Of a stretch of 37,790 bases of DNA, positions 26,017 through 36,917 are shown in pieces. Under the pieces are notes generated by a model. The model did no database searches. It was not told the origin of the DNA and saw only the letters and a list, made by a program, of their open reading frames with translations. Source of the stretch: Acidothermaceae bacterium (GTDB lineage: Bacteria; Actinomycetota; Actinomycetes; Acidothermales; Acidothermaceae); NCBI GenBank assembly GCA_025934355.1, contig JAICYF010000007.1, positions 1-37,790 of the forward strand, in the 5' to 3' direction. Each line of letters starts with the position of its first letter. The first letter of the stretch is position 1. A program made the position numbers and the translations under genes.

Positions 26017-27360
26017 ATGTCCAGCGCTTTGCGCCAGCCCGCACCAGCGGTGGTGCGCGCGCCGGCTGCCGCGCTGGGCGCGATCATCGCGGGCGGGCTG
26101 CTCGTCGTCCTGCTCTGGTGGCACGACACCCCGCCGATCCATCTGTTCGGCGATTGGCTGACCAACGGCGGCCGGATCACCGGCCTGCTCGCCGGCTACG
26201 TCATCGTCGTCCTGCTGATCTTGATGGCCCGGGTGCCCGCGCTCGAACATGGGCTCGGCGCGGACCGACTAGCCCGATGGCACAGCATGGGCGGGCGGTA
26301 CGTCGTCAACCTCTCGGTCGCGCACACGTTGCTGATCATCTGGGGCTACGCCGTCAGTGCGCACGAGGGCCTGGTGCATCAGACCGGCCAGTTGCTCACC
26401 GGCTATCCGGACGTGCTGATGGCGACGGCCTCACTCGGTCTGCTGGTGCTTGTTGGCGTGGTGTCCATGCGGGCCGCACGCCGGCGAATGCGTTACGAGA
26501 CTTGGTATCACCTGCACTTCTACACCTACCTCGCGGTGGCGCTGTCGTTCAGCCACGAGTTCGCCACCGGCGCCGACTTCAGTAGCAACCTCAAGGCGCG
26601 CGTTTTCTGGAGCGCGCTTTACATTGGCGCCGCCGTCGTCCTGCTGTGGTACCGATTCGTGGTGCCGGTGCGCAACGCTGCGCGCCATCGGATGGTTGTG
26701 TCTGGTGTTTTTCCTGAAACGCCGGGAATTTTCTCGGTCGAGATCTCCGGCCACCACCTGACCGAGCTGCGCGCCGAACCCGGGCAGTTTTTCCGGTGGC
26801 GCTTTCTCAGGCGCGAACAGTGGTGGCAGTCGCATCCGTACTCACTTTCCGCGCCACCGACCGACCGGGTGTTGCGGTTCACCGTGAAGGTGCTCGGCGA
26901 CCACTCGGAGGCCTTGCAACACCTACGCAAAGGCACTCGGGTTTTCGCCGAGGGTCCGTACGGCGCGCTCACCGAGCGGCGCCGCACCCGCCGCAAGGTG
27001 CTCTTGCTCGCAGGCGGCATCGGTGTCACACCGCTGCGGGCGCTCTTCGAGACCATGCGTGCGCGCCACGGCGAGCTCACGCTGATCTACCGGGCCAACA
27101 CCGAGCTCGAAATCGCATTTCGGTCCGAGCTTGACGCGATTGCGAAGTGGCGCGGCGCGCAGGTGCGGTATCTCATCGGACCGCCCGGCGGCGAGCAGGA
27201 TCCGTTCGTCGGACGACGGCTGGAATCCCTGGTGAAAGACATTCGGAGCCACGACGTCTACCTGTGCGGCCCACCGCGGATGATGGAAGCGGCCTACGGG
27301 GCACTACGCAGGGTTGGCGTCGACCGACACCACATCCACACCGAGTCGTTCGAGTTCTAG
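26017..27360 (+). CDS. Ferric reductase-like transmembrane / FNR-type oxidoreductase
   Basis: N-terminal TM heme-binding-like domain (GGRYVVNLSVAHTLLIIWGY, WYHLHFYTYLAVALSFSHEFATG), C-terminal FAD/NAD part (WWQSHPYSLSAPPTD, LLLAGGIGVTPLRALFE, VYLCGPPRMMEAA). Confidence 0.9.
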   Translation: MSSALRQPAPAVVRAPAAALGAIIAGGLLVVLLWWHDTPPIHLFGDWLTNGGRITGLLAGYVIVVLLILMARVPALEHGLGADRLARWHSMGGRYVVNLSVAHTLLIIWGYAVSAHEGLVHQTGQLLTGYPDVLMATASLGLLVLVGVVSMRAARRRMRYETWYHLHFYTYLAVALSFSHEFATGADFSSNLKARVFWSALYIGAAVVLLWYRFVVPVRNAARHRMVVSGVFPETPGIFSVEISGHHLTELRAEPGQFFRWRFLRREQWWQSHPYSLSAPPTDRVLRFTVKVLGDHSEALQHLRKGTRVFAEGPYGALTERRRTRRKVLLLAGGIGVTPLRALFETMRARHGELTLIYRANTELEIAFRSELDAIAKWRGAQVRYLIGPPGGEQDPFVGRRLESLVKDIRSHDVYLCGPPRMMEAAYGALRRVGVDRHHIHTESFEF

Positions 27361-27374
27361 AAGGGAGTCTTGCT

Positions 27375-27932
27375 GTGCGCCGCGCGATCCTAGCCTTCGT
27401 CGCCACCGTCGCTGGCCTCGTCGTGCTGCTGAGCTTCAAGACGGCTGGCGCCAAGTCCACGACCCGTCCGGTCGCGCTCGCGGGAACCACGCCGTCTGAC
27501 CCGGCCCCATCGGGCGCCGCTGCCCCATCGGCCGCCGCTTCGCCGTCGGGTGCCGCTTCCCCATCCGACGGGGCGACGTCGTCCGGCAGCTCGCCGGCAA
27601 CCCCGAAGTCGGCGCCAACCAAGACCAGTGCGGCGGCTGGCACGAAAACCTTCACCGGAAGCTCGGTGCGCGTGAGCGAGGGATTCCGGACGTTTGGCAA
27701 CGTGCAGGTGCAGGTCACGATCACGAACGGAAAGATCACCAAGTTGGTGGCGGTCGACTACCCGCACCGCGACCCGCAGTCCTCGGAGATCAGTCAGTAT
27801 TCGATTCCAGTGCTCGGCCAGGAAGTGCTGAAGGCGCAGGGCACGAACATCGACATCGTTTCCGGCGCGACCTACACCACGCAGTCCTACGCGCAATCGG
27901 TGCAAGCGGCCCTCGACCAGGCGAAGTCGTAA
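27375..27932 (+). CDS. FMN-binding domain protein, exported, with Pro/Ala/Ser-rich linker
   Basis: GTG at 27375 with AAGGGAG upstream; N-terminal TM; VQVQVTITNGKITKLVAVDYPHRDPQSSEISQYSIPVLGQEVLKAQGTNIDIVSGATYTTQSY (SGAT flavinylation motif). Confidence 0.9.
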   Translation: MRRAILAFVATVAGLVVLLSFKTAGAKSTTRPVALAGTTPSDPAPSGAAAPSAAASPSGAASPSDGATSSGSSPATPKSAPTKTSAAAGTKTFTGSSVRVSEGFRTFGNVQVQVTITNGKITKLVAVDYPHRDPQSSEISQYSIPVLGQEVLKAQGTNIDIVSGATYTTQSYAQSVQAALDQAKS

Positions 27933-27934
27933 CC

Positions 27935-28705
27935 GTGCGCCGCCGATTCGGCCACGCCGAGCCGGTGATGGGCACCGTCGTGAGCTTCGACGTCAGCGCC
28001 GATGAGAGCGATGCGCCGGCGGTGCGCGCGGCCATCAACGTGGCCGTCGAATGGTTGCACCGTGTCGACGCCATCTTCAGCACCTATCGCGCCGACAGCG
28101 ACATCAGCCGGCTGAACAGCGGGGCGGTCAGCCTCGCGGATTGCGATCCGCTTGTCGACCAGATCTTCACGCTTTGTTCGGACGTCGCCCGCGAGACGCG
28201 GGGATACTTCAGCTCGACGTTCGCGGGTCGGCTTGATCCCACCGGCCTGGTCAAGGGCTGGTCTGTCGAACGTGCCAGCGAACTGCTGCGTGCCGCCGGG
28301 CTGATGAGTCACTGCGTCAACGGCGGCGGCGACGTGTGCGCCCGCGGTGCGCCGGCGCCGGACCGAGGGTGGAGCGTCGCGATCACCCATCCGCTCGACC
28401 GCGACGGTTTCGCCGCGGTCGTCGAGGTTCGTGACGGCGCGGTCGCGACGTCCGGGACGACGGAGCGCGGCCTGCACGTCGTCAATCCGTTCACAGGGCG
28501 GCCGGCGACACAACTTGCGAGTGTCACGGTCGTTGGACCGGATCTGACCCGTGCGGACGCGTACGCTACGGCTGCGCTGGCAATGGGTGACGCCGCTCGC
28601 GAGTGGTTCGGCGAGGTCGCGGATTACGAGGCGTTCGCGATCGCGCCCGACGGCACCGGATGGGCTACGCCCGGCTTTAGCTCCATTACCGCGCTGCCGT
28701 CGTAA
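27935..28705 (+). CDS. apbE: ApbE-family FAD:protein FMN transferase
   Basis: EPVMGTVVSFDVSAD, FSTYRADSDISRLN, DPTGLVKGWSVERASELLRAAGLMSHCVNGGGDVCARG, VATSGTTERGLHVVNPFTGRPATQLASVTVVGPDLTRADAYATAALAMG. Confidence 0.93.
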   Translation: MRRRFGHAEPVMGTVVSFDVSADESDAPAVRAAINVAVEWLHRVDAIFSTYRADSDISRLNSGAVSLADCDPLVDQIFTLCSDVARETRGYFSSTFAGRLDPTGLVKGWSVERASELLRAAGLMSHCVNGGGDVCARGAPAPDRGWSVAITHPLDRDGFAAVVEVRDGAVATSGTTERGLHVVNPFTGRPATQLASVTVVGPDLTRADAYATAALAMGDAAREWFGEVADYEAFAIAPDGTGWATPGFSSITALPS

Positions 28706-28728
28706 TCGGTCGCACGGAAGGGACGACG

Positions 28729-29499
28729 TTGCCGGATCCGCAATCACCGTCGGAGCCGTCGCATCTGTCGGCCATCGAGCGACGGTTCATCGACAGCGCG
28801 AAGCGGGCGCAACAGCTCGAGGAGGGCTTGCTTCCGGCCTGGTTGCGGCCCACCGAGGGTGAGCATCGTTGGCAGATGGGCGTGGCCGTCGTCATCGCCA
28901 TCGGGCTTCAGCTCTCGCTCCCCGCGCACCTGGCGGTGCGCCCGCATTATGTGGTCCCGATCGCCGAGGGCGCGATCCTGCTCGGATTGTTCGTCACGAG
29001 CCCGGCCCGATTGGTAAGGCATTCGCCGGGTCGGCATGCGACGGCGCTCGTGCTGATGGGGTTGATCAGCGCCGACACCGCCATTTCGGCCGGCCTCTTG
29101 GTGCACGAGATTGTGTCGGGCACCGCCGACGCCGCCCCACGGCTGTTGGTGCAGGGCGTTGCGATCTGGCTGACGAACATCATCGTTTTCGGCCTGTGGT
29201 ACTGGCAATTCGACCGCGGCGGCCCGGTGGAGCGAGCTCACGGCAAGCGCAAACACCCTGACCTGCTGTTTCCGCAAATGCAGCAGGCCGACATCGCGCC
29301 GCCTGACTGGGAACCCACGTTCTTCGACTACCTGTACGTGTCGTTCACCAACGCCACCGCGTTCAGCCCGACAGACACCATGCCGTTGTCGCGATGGGCT
29401 AAGGCATTGTTCCTTTTGCAGTCGGCCATTTCGCTGGTCACCGTTGCGCTGGTGATTTCGCGCGCCGTCAACATCTTCCAAGATGTGACCCAGAAGTGA
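28729..29499 (+). CDS. Membrane protein, DUF1345-like
   Basis: Several TM segments and FFDYLYVSFTNATAFSPTDTMPLSRWAKALFLLQSAISLV block. Confidence 0.75.
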   Translation: MPDPQSPSEPSHLSAIERRFIDSAKRAQQLEEGLLPAWLRPTEGEHRWQMGVAVVIAIGLQLSLPAHLAVRPHYVVPIAEGAILLGLFVTSPARLVRHSPGRHATALVLMGLISADTAISAGLLVHEIVSGTADAAPRLLVQGVAIWLTNIIVFGLWYWQFDRGGPVERAHGKRKHPDLLFPQMQQADIAPPDWEPTFFDYLYVSFTNATAFSPTDTMPLSRWAKALFLLQSAISLVTVALVISRAVNIFQDVTQK

Positions 29500-30323
29500 A
29501 TCGTTACGACCGCGACGTGCTTGCCGGCACGACCAGGCAGCGCGTCGACACGCCGGTGGTCGAAGCCGTCCGCGACCTGGTCGTCGAGGACGCCGCTGGC
29601 GAGTTCTGCGGCGCAGTCGTCGAATGTGAAAAGGACGTCGTCCGGCTTGAGGACAGGTTCGGCAAAGTACGGGCGTTTCCGTTGACGCCTGGTGGATTCC
29701 TGCTCGATGGCGAACGCGTCACGCTGGTCAGACCGAAGCTCGGCTCGCCGGCTGTCGCGACGCGCACCGCGTCGGGGTCGGTCGCCGTCCCTGGCCTGCG
29801 TGCCCGCGTGGCCCGCGAGAGCCGCATTTTCGTCGAGGGCAAGCACGACGCAGAACTCGTCGAACGTGTGTGGGGCGACGACTTGCGCGTCGAGGGCGTG
29901 GTCGTGGAGTTTTTGGAAGGCGTTGACCGGTTGCCCGACATTGTGCGGGCGTTTCGGCCGGATGGCGATCGCAGGCTCGGCGTGCTTGTCGACCATTTGG
30001 TGACCGGCTCGAAGGAATCACGGGTCGCCGCAAGTGTGTCGGCACCGCACGTGCTCGTCGTCGGCCATCCGTATGTCGACGTGTGGCAGGCGGTTCGGCC
30101 GGAGGTGTTGGGAATCGGCGCATGGCCGGTGGTCGCGCGCGGCGTGCCCTGGAAGCAAGGCGTGTGCGCGGCGTTGGGTTGGCCGCATAGCACGCCGGCC
30201 GACGTGGCGGCGGCATGGCGACGAATCCTGTCGTCAGTCGACAGTTATGTCGATCTTGAGCCTGCGTTCCTTGGTCGAGTCGAAGAGTTGATCGACTTCG
30301 TGACGACCCTGCCGCGCCGGTGA
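29496..30323 (+). CDS. DUF3097 family protein
   Basis: VPGLRARVARESRIFVEGKHDAELVERVWGDDLRVEGVVVEFLEG (Toprim-like), VLVDHLVTGSKE, HPYVDVWQAVRPEVLGI; ATGA-type overlap upstream. Confidence 0.85.
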   Translation: MNRYDRDVLAGTTRQRVDTPVVEAVRDLVVEDAAGEFCGAVVECEKDVVRLEDRFGKVRAFPLTPGGFLLDGERVTLVRPKLGSPAVATRTASGSVAVPGLRARVARESRIFVEGKHDAELVERVWGDDLRVEGVVVEFLEGVDRLPDIVRAFRPDGDRRLGVLVDHLVTGSKESRVAASVSAPHVLVVGHPYVDVWQAVRPEVLGIGAWPVVARGVPWKQGVCAALGWPHSTPADVAAAWRRILSSVDSYVDLEPAFLGRVEELIDFVTTLPRR

Positions 30324-30541
30324 TCTCTCTGACCACGACATTCAGCAGCACGTCGCTGTTTGGTTTTCATGGCTGTGTCGACGTCGCGGCGAAAAGCGGA
30401 AGCGCGACCGTCTGGGACTCTGGCAGCCGACGCGTCGGAGTCGACGGTGGAGCGTCGTACACGCTGTCGTACGGCGCCAACCTGTCGGTCGCGGCGGCGG
30501 CGTCAGTGACGTCGTTCGCGATTTCGCAATCGCAGTGCTGA
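30320..30541 (+). CDS. Small hypothetical ORF overlapping the upstream gene
   Basis: GTG at 30320 overlaps the DUF3097 TGA (GTGA); 73 aa; no recognised domain. Confidence 0.3.
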   Translation: MISLTTTFSSTSLFGFHGCVDVAAKSGSATVWDSGSRRVGVDGGASYTLSYGANLSVAAAASVTSFAISQSQC

Positions 30542-30560
30542 GAACCTGACCCCAACTACC

Positions 30561-30593
30561 GCCGCCGGAGCCTGCTCGTCAGGTTCCGGCGGC
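30561..30593. terminator. Bidirectional terminator-like hairpin between convergent genes
   Basis: GCCGCCGGAGCCTG-CTCGT-CAGGTTCCGGCGGC: 14-bp stem (one G-T pair), 5-nt loop. Confidence 0.7.
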
Positions 30594-30613
30594 TGACGCT
30601 TGCGCGGGCGGGG

Positions 30614-31588
30614 TCACAACCAGTCTTTGCGACGGAAGATCCAATACAGCAGTCCACCGCCCAAGACAATGACCGCGCTCGACACCGCGAATCCCCAGTC
30701 CTTGCCGAACCCTGGGTAGGGAATGTTCTGGCCGTAGAAGCCGGTGACGGCCGTGGGCACCGCGATGATGGCCGCCCAGCTGGTGACCTTCTTCATGATG
30801 AGGTTCATGCGGTTGCCCTGGATGGTCAGGTTGGTTTCAAGGATCGTGCTCACCATGTCGCGCAGTGATTCGGTCCACTCAGTGGCGCGCAACACGTGGT
30901 CGTAAACGTCCTGGTAGTACGGCATCAGCGATTCGCCGACGACCTTGAGATCGCGGCGCATCAAGCCGTTGACGACCTCGCGCATCGGGAGCACGAATCG
31001 CCTCAGCAGCAAGAGGTTCTTGCGCAGGGCGAATGACTTTCGCTGGACGTCGCGCACTCGGTCGCGGCTGGTGTCGAAGAGTTCGTCCTCGAGAGCGTCG
31101 ATCTTGTCGTCGAGGTCTTGAACTGCGGTGAAGTGACTGTCGACGATGTAGTCGAGGACGCCGTAGAGCAGGAAGCCGACCCCCTCTTTCGCAAGCTCAG
31201 GCGTGTTGTCCCAACGCGACACGACGTCGTCAATGTCGAACCTACGGTCCTTGCGCACGGTGATGAGCGCGTTAGGCATCACGAACATCGCGATCTCGCT
31301 GTCCGCCAGTTCTTGGGCCGTGTCGTCGAGGCGCACCGCGTACGCACTGAGGAACAAATGCGTCGCGTAGTGGTCGAGCTTCGGTCGCTGGCGCTCGTGC
31401 TGCGCGTCTTCGATCGCCAACGCGTGCAGCCCAAACTCCTCCTCGATCGACTCCAGGCCCTCGCCGTCCGATGTGCAAAGGTCGAGCCAGACGACCACTC
31501 CGGGTGCGTCGAGCACCTCGGAGATGTCTTCAACCGGCAGATCGTCGCGCTCAAGAACGCCGTTTCGGTACAGCCTCGTGCGCGCCAC
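30614..31588 (-). CDS. CorA-family divalent cation transporter
   Basis: C-terminal double TM with TGFYGQNIPYPGF and KKVTSWAAIIAVPTA; long helical cytoplasmic domain. Confidence 0.9.
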   Translation of the reverse strand: MARTRLYRNGVLERDDLPVEDISEVLDAPGVVVWLDLCTSDGEGLESIEEEFGLHALAIEDAQHERQRPKLDHYATHLFLSAYAVRLDDTAQELADSEIAMFVMPNALITVRKDRRFDIDDVVSRWDNTPELAKEGVGFLLYGVLDYIVDSHFTAVQDLDDKIDALEDELFDTSRDRVRDVQRKSFALRKNLLLLRRFVLPMREVVNGLMRRDLKVVGESLMPYYQDVYDHVLRATEWTESLRDMVSTILETNLTIQGNRMNLIMKKVTSWAAIIAVPTAVTGFYGQNIPYPGFGKDWGFAVSSAVIVLGGGLLYWIFRRKDWL

Positions 31589-31600
31589 GGCGATACCGCC

Positions 31601-31954
31601 TTAACTCGCGGACGACGAGACGCTCGCCCGCGCCTCGGCCAAGGACGCTTCACGCGCCTCAAGAAAGTGCGTGGTCTTGCGTTCCATCACAAACGACAGG
31701 AAGGGCACGAACCCAGCGGCCGCCATCAGCAACAACCGAACGAGGTGCAGCCGGTGCCTGAGCACAAGTTCGAGGCAGGCGACGCAATAAACGATGTAGA
31801 GAAAACCGTGCAGCATGCCGACGTACCTAGCTACGTACGGGAAGTCCGCCCACTGCTGGAGCGGCACTCCCACGAAGACGAGCACCACCAAACCGACGCC
31901 CACGATGTAGGCGAGCAGCCGGTAGCGGCCCAACGGGCTCCTCAACATCGACAC
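31601..31954 (-). CDS. DUF3817 membrane protein
   Basis: GRYRLLAYIVGVGLVVLVFVGVPLQ…VGMLHGFLYIVYCVACLELVLRHR…FVPFLSFVMERK. Confidence 0.85.
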   Translation of the reverse strand: MSMLRSPLGRYRLLAYIVGVGLVVLVFVGVPLQQWADFPYVARYVGMLHGFLYIVYCVACLELVLRHRLHLVRLLLMAAAGFVPFLSFVMERKTTHFLEAREASLAEARASVSSSAS

Positions 31955-31984
31955 GTGGCAGACGCCTCTTTCGGCACTTCGCGG

Positions 31985-32395
31985 TCAGCGCGCGCTTTGC
32001 GCGCGACGATTCAACGCGGCGAGGTATTCGTTGTACCTCGCCAGCTCCTCGTCGGTCTCGTCGGGTTGCTCGTTTGCCACTTCGGCGCCGACAATTCCGG
32101 ACGACGTGAGGTTGCGCGCGGGCGTCGTCCACGATTCGTCTTCTGCGGTTGGCGCTGGCGCGCGCTTCGGCACCGGACGGCCATGCACGGCGTCGTGCAG
32201 CAATCGCCACCAGCCGTAGATGACGATCGCGGCCATCGCCCACCACTGAAAAGCGTAGAGCAGGTTCTGCAAACCGCCGCGCGCGGAGTTCGAGACGTCC
32301 CACTGCCAGCGGCCGAGCAAGCTGAATGCGGCGACGATGCCGAGCATGGCGAGGTGGCGCGGCATCCACCGCAGCGTCAAGGCCTTCCGCACCAC
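31985..32395 (-). CDS. Conserved actinobacterial-type small membrane protein
   Basis: 136 aa, two TM segments (LAMLGIVAAFSLLGRWQWD; WWAMAAIVIYGWWRLL); co-directional with DUF3817. Confidence 0.65.
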   Translation of the reverse strand: MVRKALTLRWMPRHLAMLGIVAAFSLLGRWQWDVSNSARGGLQNLLYAFQWWAMAAIVIYGWWRLLHDAVHGRPVPKRAPAPTAEDESWTTPARNLTSSGIVGAEVANEQPDETDEELARYNEYLAALNRRAQSAR

Positions 32396-32444
32396 GGTTC
32401 TACGGTACCTGTCGGGATTGGTCGCCCGGCGGGGCGAGCCGAGA

Positions 32445-33011
32445 TCAGGGCAGGTAAGCCTGCTCGATCCGGGTGATTGCCCCCGACGCGTCGACGGTGA
32501 TCGTGAAATAGGGCGGCCCGGCCTTGCCCGATGCGATCGCGGCCGGCAGGGCGGCGGGTGGCACCTGCAGCTCGTCGGTCCCGCCGCCGGGCGCGAGCAA
32601 CAGAATCACCGCGGACGGCGAAACTGGCTTCGTGGTCAGCGATTTCCCGGTGGTCAGGTATCGCGCGCTCTCATCGCCGCTGCAGATGCGGGTCGCTTCC
32701 AGATAGCTGAACGTCACCTGTCCGCCGCTCGTCGCGGCCTGTTTGCCCTCGACGAAGATCTGCGGTGCGGCCACCGGGCACGGCGTCGGCGCGGACGACG
32801 CCAGCCCCGACGACGCCTGCCCCGACGACGCCTGTCCCGACGACGCCTGTCCCGACGACGCCTGCCCAGGACTCGGCATGCTGCTCACGCCGGATTCGAC
32901 ACCAAAGCTGCTCGCGACCGAGGCGTTGTGACGTCCGTGGCCGGAGCAACCGGCTAACGCTGCCGTGGCGACCAAGGTGCCGACGCAGACGCGAATCGCG
33001 AAGCGGCGCAC
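32445..33011 (-). CDS. Putative lipoprotein with QASSG repeat linker
   Basis: GTG at 33011; lipobox ATAALAGC; linker GQASSGQASSGQASSGQASSGLASS then a globular domain. Confidence 0.7.
   Translation of the reverse strand: MRRFAIRVCVGTLVATAALAGCSGHGRHNASVASSFGVESGVSSMPSPGQASSGQASSGQASSGQASSGLASSAPTPCPVAAPQIFVEGKQAATSGGQVTFSYLEATRICSGDESARYLTTGKSLTTKPVSPSAVILLLAPGGGTDELQVPPAALPAAIASGKAGPPYFTITVDASGAITRIEQAYLP
32795..32870 (-). repeat. 15-bp tandem repeat (about five copies, CCCGACGACGCCTGY on + strand)
   Basis: Direct reading of the sequence; encodes QASSG on the minus strand. Confidence 0.85.
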
Positions 33012-33039
33012 ATCAGTCCTTTCCGCCACTGCCTGCGGC

Positions 33040-34680
<1,641 letters not shown>

Positions 34681-34700
34681 GTTGTCAGGAGCGTCTGGCG

Positions 34701-34982
34701 TTAAGAGAAGCCGTACGGGTTTTGCGCCGGCGGTGTCACGAACGACGGATGGCCCTGCGGCGCGACCGGGCTGGCTTGCTTGCGCCGGACGTCGCGCAGC
34801 ACCGGCCAGTCGGCGAAGGCGAAGGCGAACAGCATGACGACGTTGACCAGCGGGATCAGACCTGCCGCGGCCCACCAGCCCGAATAGCCGGCCTTGCGCA
34901 CGATCGACACCGCGGCGGCGACCGCGAGCGCGGTGAATCCCGCGTAGATCAGCATCAGCGTGCCGAGCATGCCGGCGCCCAT
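34701..34982 (-). CDS. Small membrane protein
   Basis: 93 aa, two TM segments, [32 protein letters not shown]. Confidence 0.65.
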   Translation of the reverse strand: MGAGMLGTLMLIYAGFTALAVAAAVSIVRKAGYSGWWAAAGLIPLVNVVMLFAFAFADWPVLRDVRRKQASPVAPQGHPSFVTPPAQNPYGFS

Positions 34983-35037
34983 CGGCGATCACCTCCTCAT
35001 CCGCGTGATCGGCGCGTTCGCGCAGTACCTTGATGCG

Positions 35038-35640
35038 ATGCCACGCCGCGCTGAACCAGCGGACGACGGTGCGCGTAACAAGGGTGTGCCTGAATCGCGC
35101 CGGTCTGAGGCAGGGCGAACGCAACCCGAGCGCACGGATGAGGAGTTCATCCGCGCGCTCTACGAGCAGCACGCGCGGCCGCTGCTCGGCTACGCGTTGC
35201 GCTTGACCGGAGGCGACCTACAGCGTGCCGAGGACGTCGTCCAAGAAACGCTGCTTCGGGCATGGCGACACCCGGAAACGCTCGAACGCACGCCTGACGC
35301 CGTCCGACCGTGGCTGTTCACGGTGGCCCGCAACATCGCGGTCGACGCGTATCGCGCCCGGCGGGCTCGGCCAGCGGAGGCTGGTCCAGACGGGCTTGAC
35401 CTTGTCCCGGTTGACGACGACGTCGACCGGGCGCTGGAGGCATTGCAGGTGACCGACGCGTTGGCCAGTTTGAGCGTCGACCATCGACAAGTGCTGGTGG
35501 AGACGTACTACCGCGGTCGCTCGGTGGCGGAGGCCGCCGCGACGCTCGGTATTCCGCCGGGCACGGTCAAGTCGCGCACCTATTACGCGCTGCGCGCGCT
35601 GCGATTGGTTTTGGAAGAAAGAGGAGTGACGGAACTATGA
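35038..35640 (+). CDS. ECF-type RNA polymerase sigma factor
   Basis: Region 2 [21 protein letters not shown]…[22 protein letters not shown] and region 4 [45 protein letters not shown]. Confidence 0.95.
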   Translation: MPRRAEPADDGARNKGVPESRRSEAGRTQPERTDEEFIRALYEQHARPLLGYALRLTGGDLQRAEDVVQETLLRAWRHPETLERTPDAVRPWLFTVARNIAVDAYRARRARPAEAGPDGLDLVPVDDDVDRALEALQVTDALASLSVDHRQVLVETYYRGRSVAEAAATLGIPPGTVKSRTYYALRALRLVLEERGVTEL

Positions 35641-36317
35641 CCGCCGGTGGATGCGCCGACGCGCGGATCTCCCTCGGCGCGTACGTTTTGGGGGCATTGG
35701 ACCCGGCCGAGCGTGGCCGGGTTGACGCGCACTTGGCCGAATGTGACAACTGCCGCGACGAGCTCGCCTCGTTCGCCGCGCTGCCGGGTTTGTTGAGTCG
35801 GGCGAGCATCGCCGAGGTCGAGGTGGTGCCCGAGCCGCCGCGACCCGAGTTGTTGCAACGGTTGCTCACCGCGGTCGCGGGCGAGCGTCGGCGCGGACGA
35901 CGGGTTCGCTTCCTGTCCGCGGTCGCCGCGGGCGTCCTGGTTCTAGGCGCCGCCACGGTTGCAGGGGTGGCTGTCTCGGCGAATCACTCCACTCCGGCTG
36001 CGGCGGCCACGTTCACCGCGACAAACGCGGAGAACCACGTCACGGCGTCGGTCACCGAGTGGCGAAAGGCCTGGGGCACGGCGTTGGAGACGCACGTCAC
36101 CGGCGTTGTTCCGGGCGCATACCCGGAGCGCTGCCAGCTGATCGCGGTGGCGGCCGATGGCACGCAGGAGGTCGCCGGCAGTTGGGCGCCGACGCCGTCG
36201 GGCCGGCTGACCGCGCAGGGCGCGACCTCGATGTCGCCGACCCAGATCGCTTGGTTCGAGGTGGTCGGGTCCAACGGCGAGACTTACGTGAAAATCCCGG
36301 CGCACAGCAACACCTGA
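35637..36317 (+). CDS. Zinc-finger-type anti-sigma factor (single TM)
   Basis: ISLGAYVLGALDPAERGRVDAHLAECDNCRDELA (H-x3-C-x2-C), one TM; ATGA overlap with sigma gene. Confidence 0.92.
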   Translation: MTAGGCADARISLGAYVLGALDPAERGRVDAHLAECDNCRDELASFAALPGLLSRASIAEVEVVPEPPRPELLQRLLTAVAGERRRGRRVRFLSAVAAGVLVLGAATVAGVAVSANHSTPAAAATFTATNAENHVTASVTEWRKAWGTALETHVTGVVPGAYPERCQLIAVAADGTQEVAGSWAPTPSGRLTAQGATSMSPTQIAWFEVVGSNGETYVKIPAHSNT

Positions 36318-36354
36318 GGGACTATCGGGGCAGCCAGCGCGGTTCACTAGAGAC

Positions 36355-36774
36355 GTGCAGCCAGCGTGGATTCTGGTCGGCCTGGTCGTCGTGACGACCT
36401 TCGCCGGGCTGGTGTGGCGCGCCCGCAACGGCGCTGTCCGCGACGTCCGAGCCGGTTTCGACGACGCGCGGCTCACGTCGTCCGAGCTCGGCGCGGACCT
36501 TGGCGCACGAGCCACGCTGGTGCAGTTCTCCTCTGCCTTCTGCGCGCCGTGCCGGGCGACGCGGGTGGTGCTGGCGGACGTCGCGGGGATGGTCGACGGC
36601 GTGGCGCACGTCGAGATCGACGCCGAGTCGCACCTGGATTTGGTGCGTCGGTTCGACGTCATGCGGACGCCCACGGTGTTCGTGCTCGATGCCGGCGGCC
36701 GGGTCGTCAAGCGGGCGAGCGGGGCGCCGCGCAAGTCCGACGTGCTCGCCGCGCTGGGATCAGCGGGGGTCTGA
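36355..36774 (+). CDS. Membrane-anchored thioredoxin-like protein
   Basis: N-terminal TM and VQFSSAFCAPCRATRVVLADVA (CxxC) with MRTPTVFVLDAGGRVV. Confidence 0.88.
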   Translation: MQPAWILVGLVVVTTFAGLVWRARNGAVRDVRAGFDDARLTSSELGADLGARATLVQFSSAFCAPCRATRVVLADVAGMVDGVAHVEIDAESHLDLVRRFDVMRTPTVFVLDAGGRVVKRASGAPRKSDVLAALGSAGV

Positions 36775-36787
36775 GCAGGTGGTCAAC

Positions 36788-36816
36788 GTGACAGCCAGCC
36801 CGGATCTTCGTACCAT
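36788..36816 (+). promoter_or_regulatory. Promoter of the leader-peptide / DUF4395 / sulfurtransferase unit
   Basis: GTGACA (36788-36793), 17-bp spacer, TACCAT (36811-36816), followed 6 nt later by GTG at 36823. Confidence 0.6.
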
Positions 36817-36822
36817 CGACGG

Positions 36823-36915
36823 GTGCAGCAGGCATTCATGGGTGAGTTGAACCTCACCAAGAGGCGCGCGGTCGACCTGTGCCGCGTGGCCACCTGCCTG
36901 TGTCGAATGTCCTGA
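36823..36915 (+). CDS. Short Cys-containing leader peptide (V QQAF MGELNLTKRRAVDLCRVATCLCRMS)
   Basis: GTG at 36823 in frame with ATG at 36838; stop TGA 36913-36915; RRAVDLCRVA pattern of actinobacterial leader peptides; absent from the supplied ORF track because of size. Confidence 0.7.
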   Translation: MQQAFMGELNLTKRRAVDLCRVATCLCRMS

Positions 36916-36917
36916 CC

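Noticed and set aside
31118-32476. 452-aa plus-strand ORF
   Set aside because: Spans the antisense of CorA, DUF3817 and a third gene; low-complexity R/H/V/E shadow translation.
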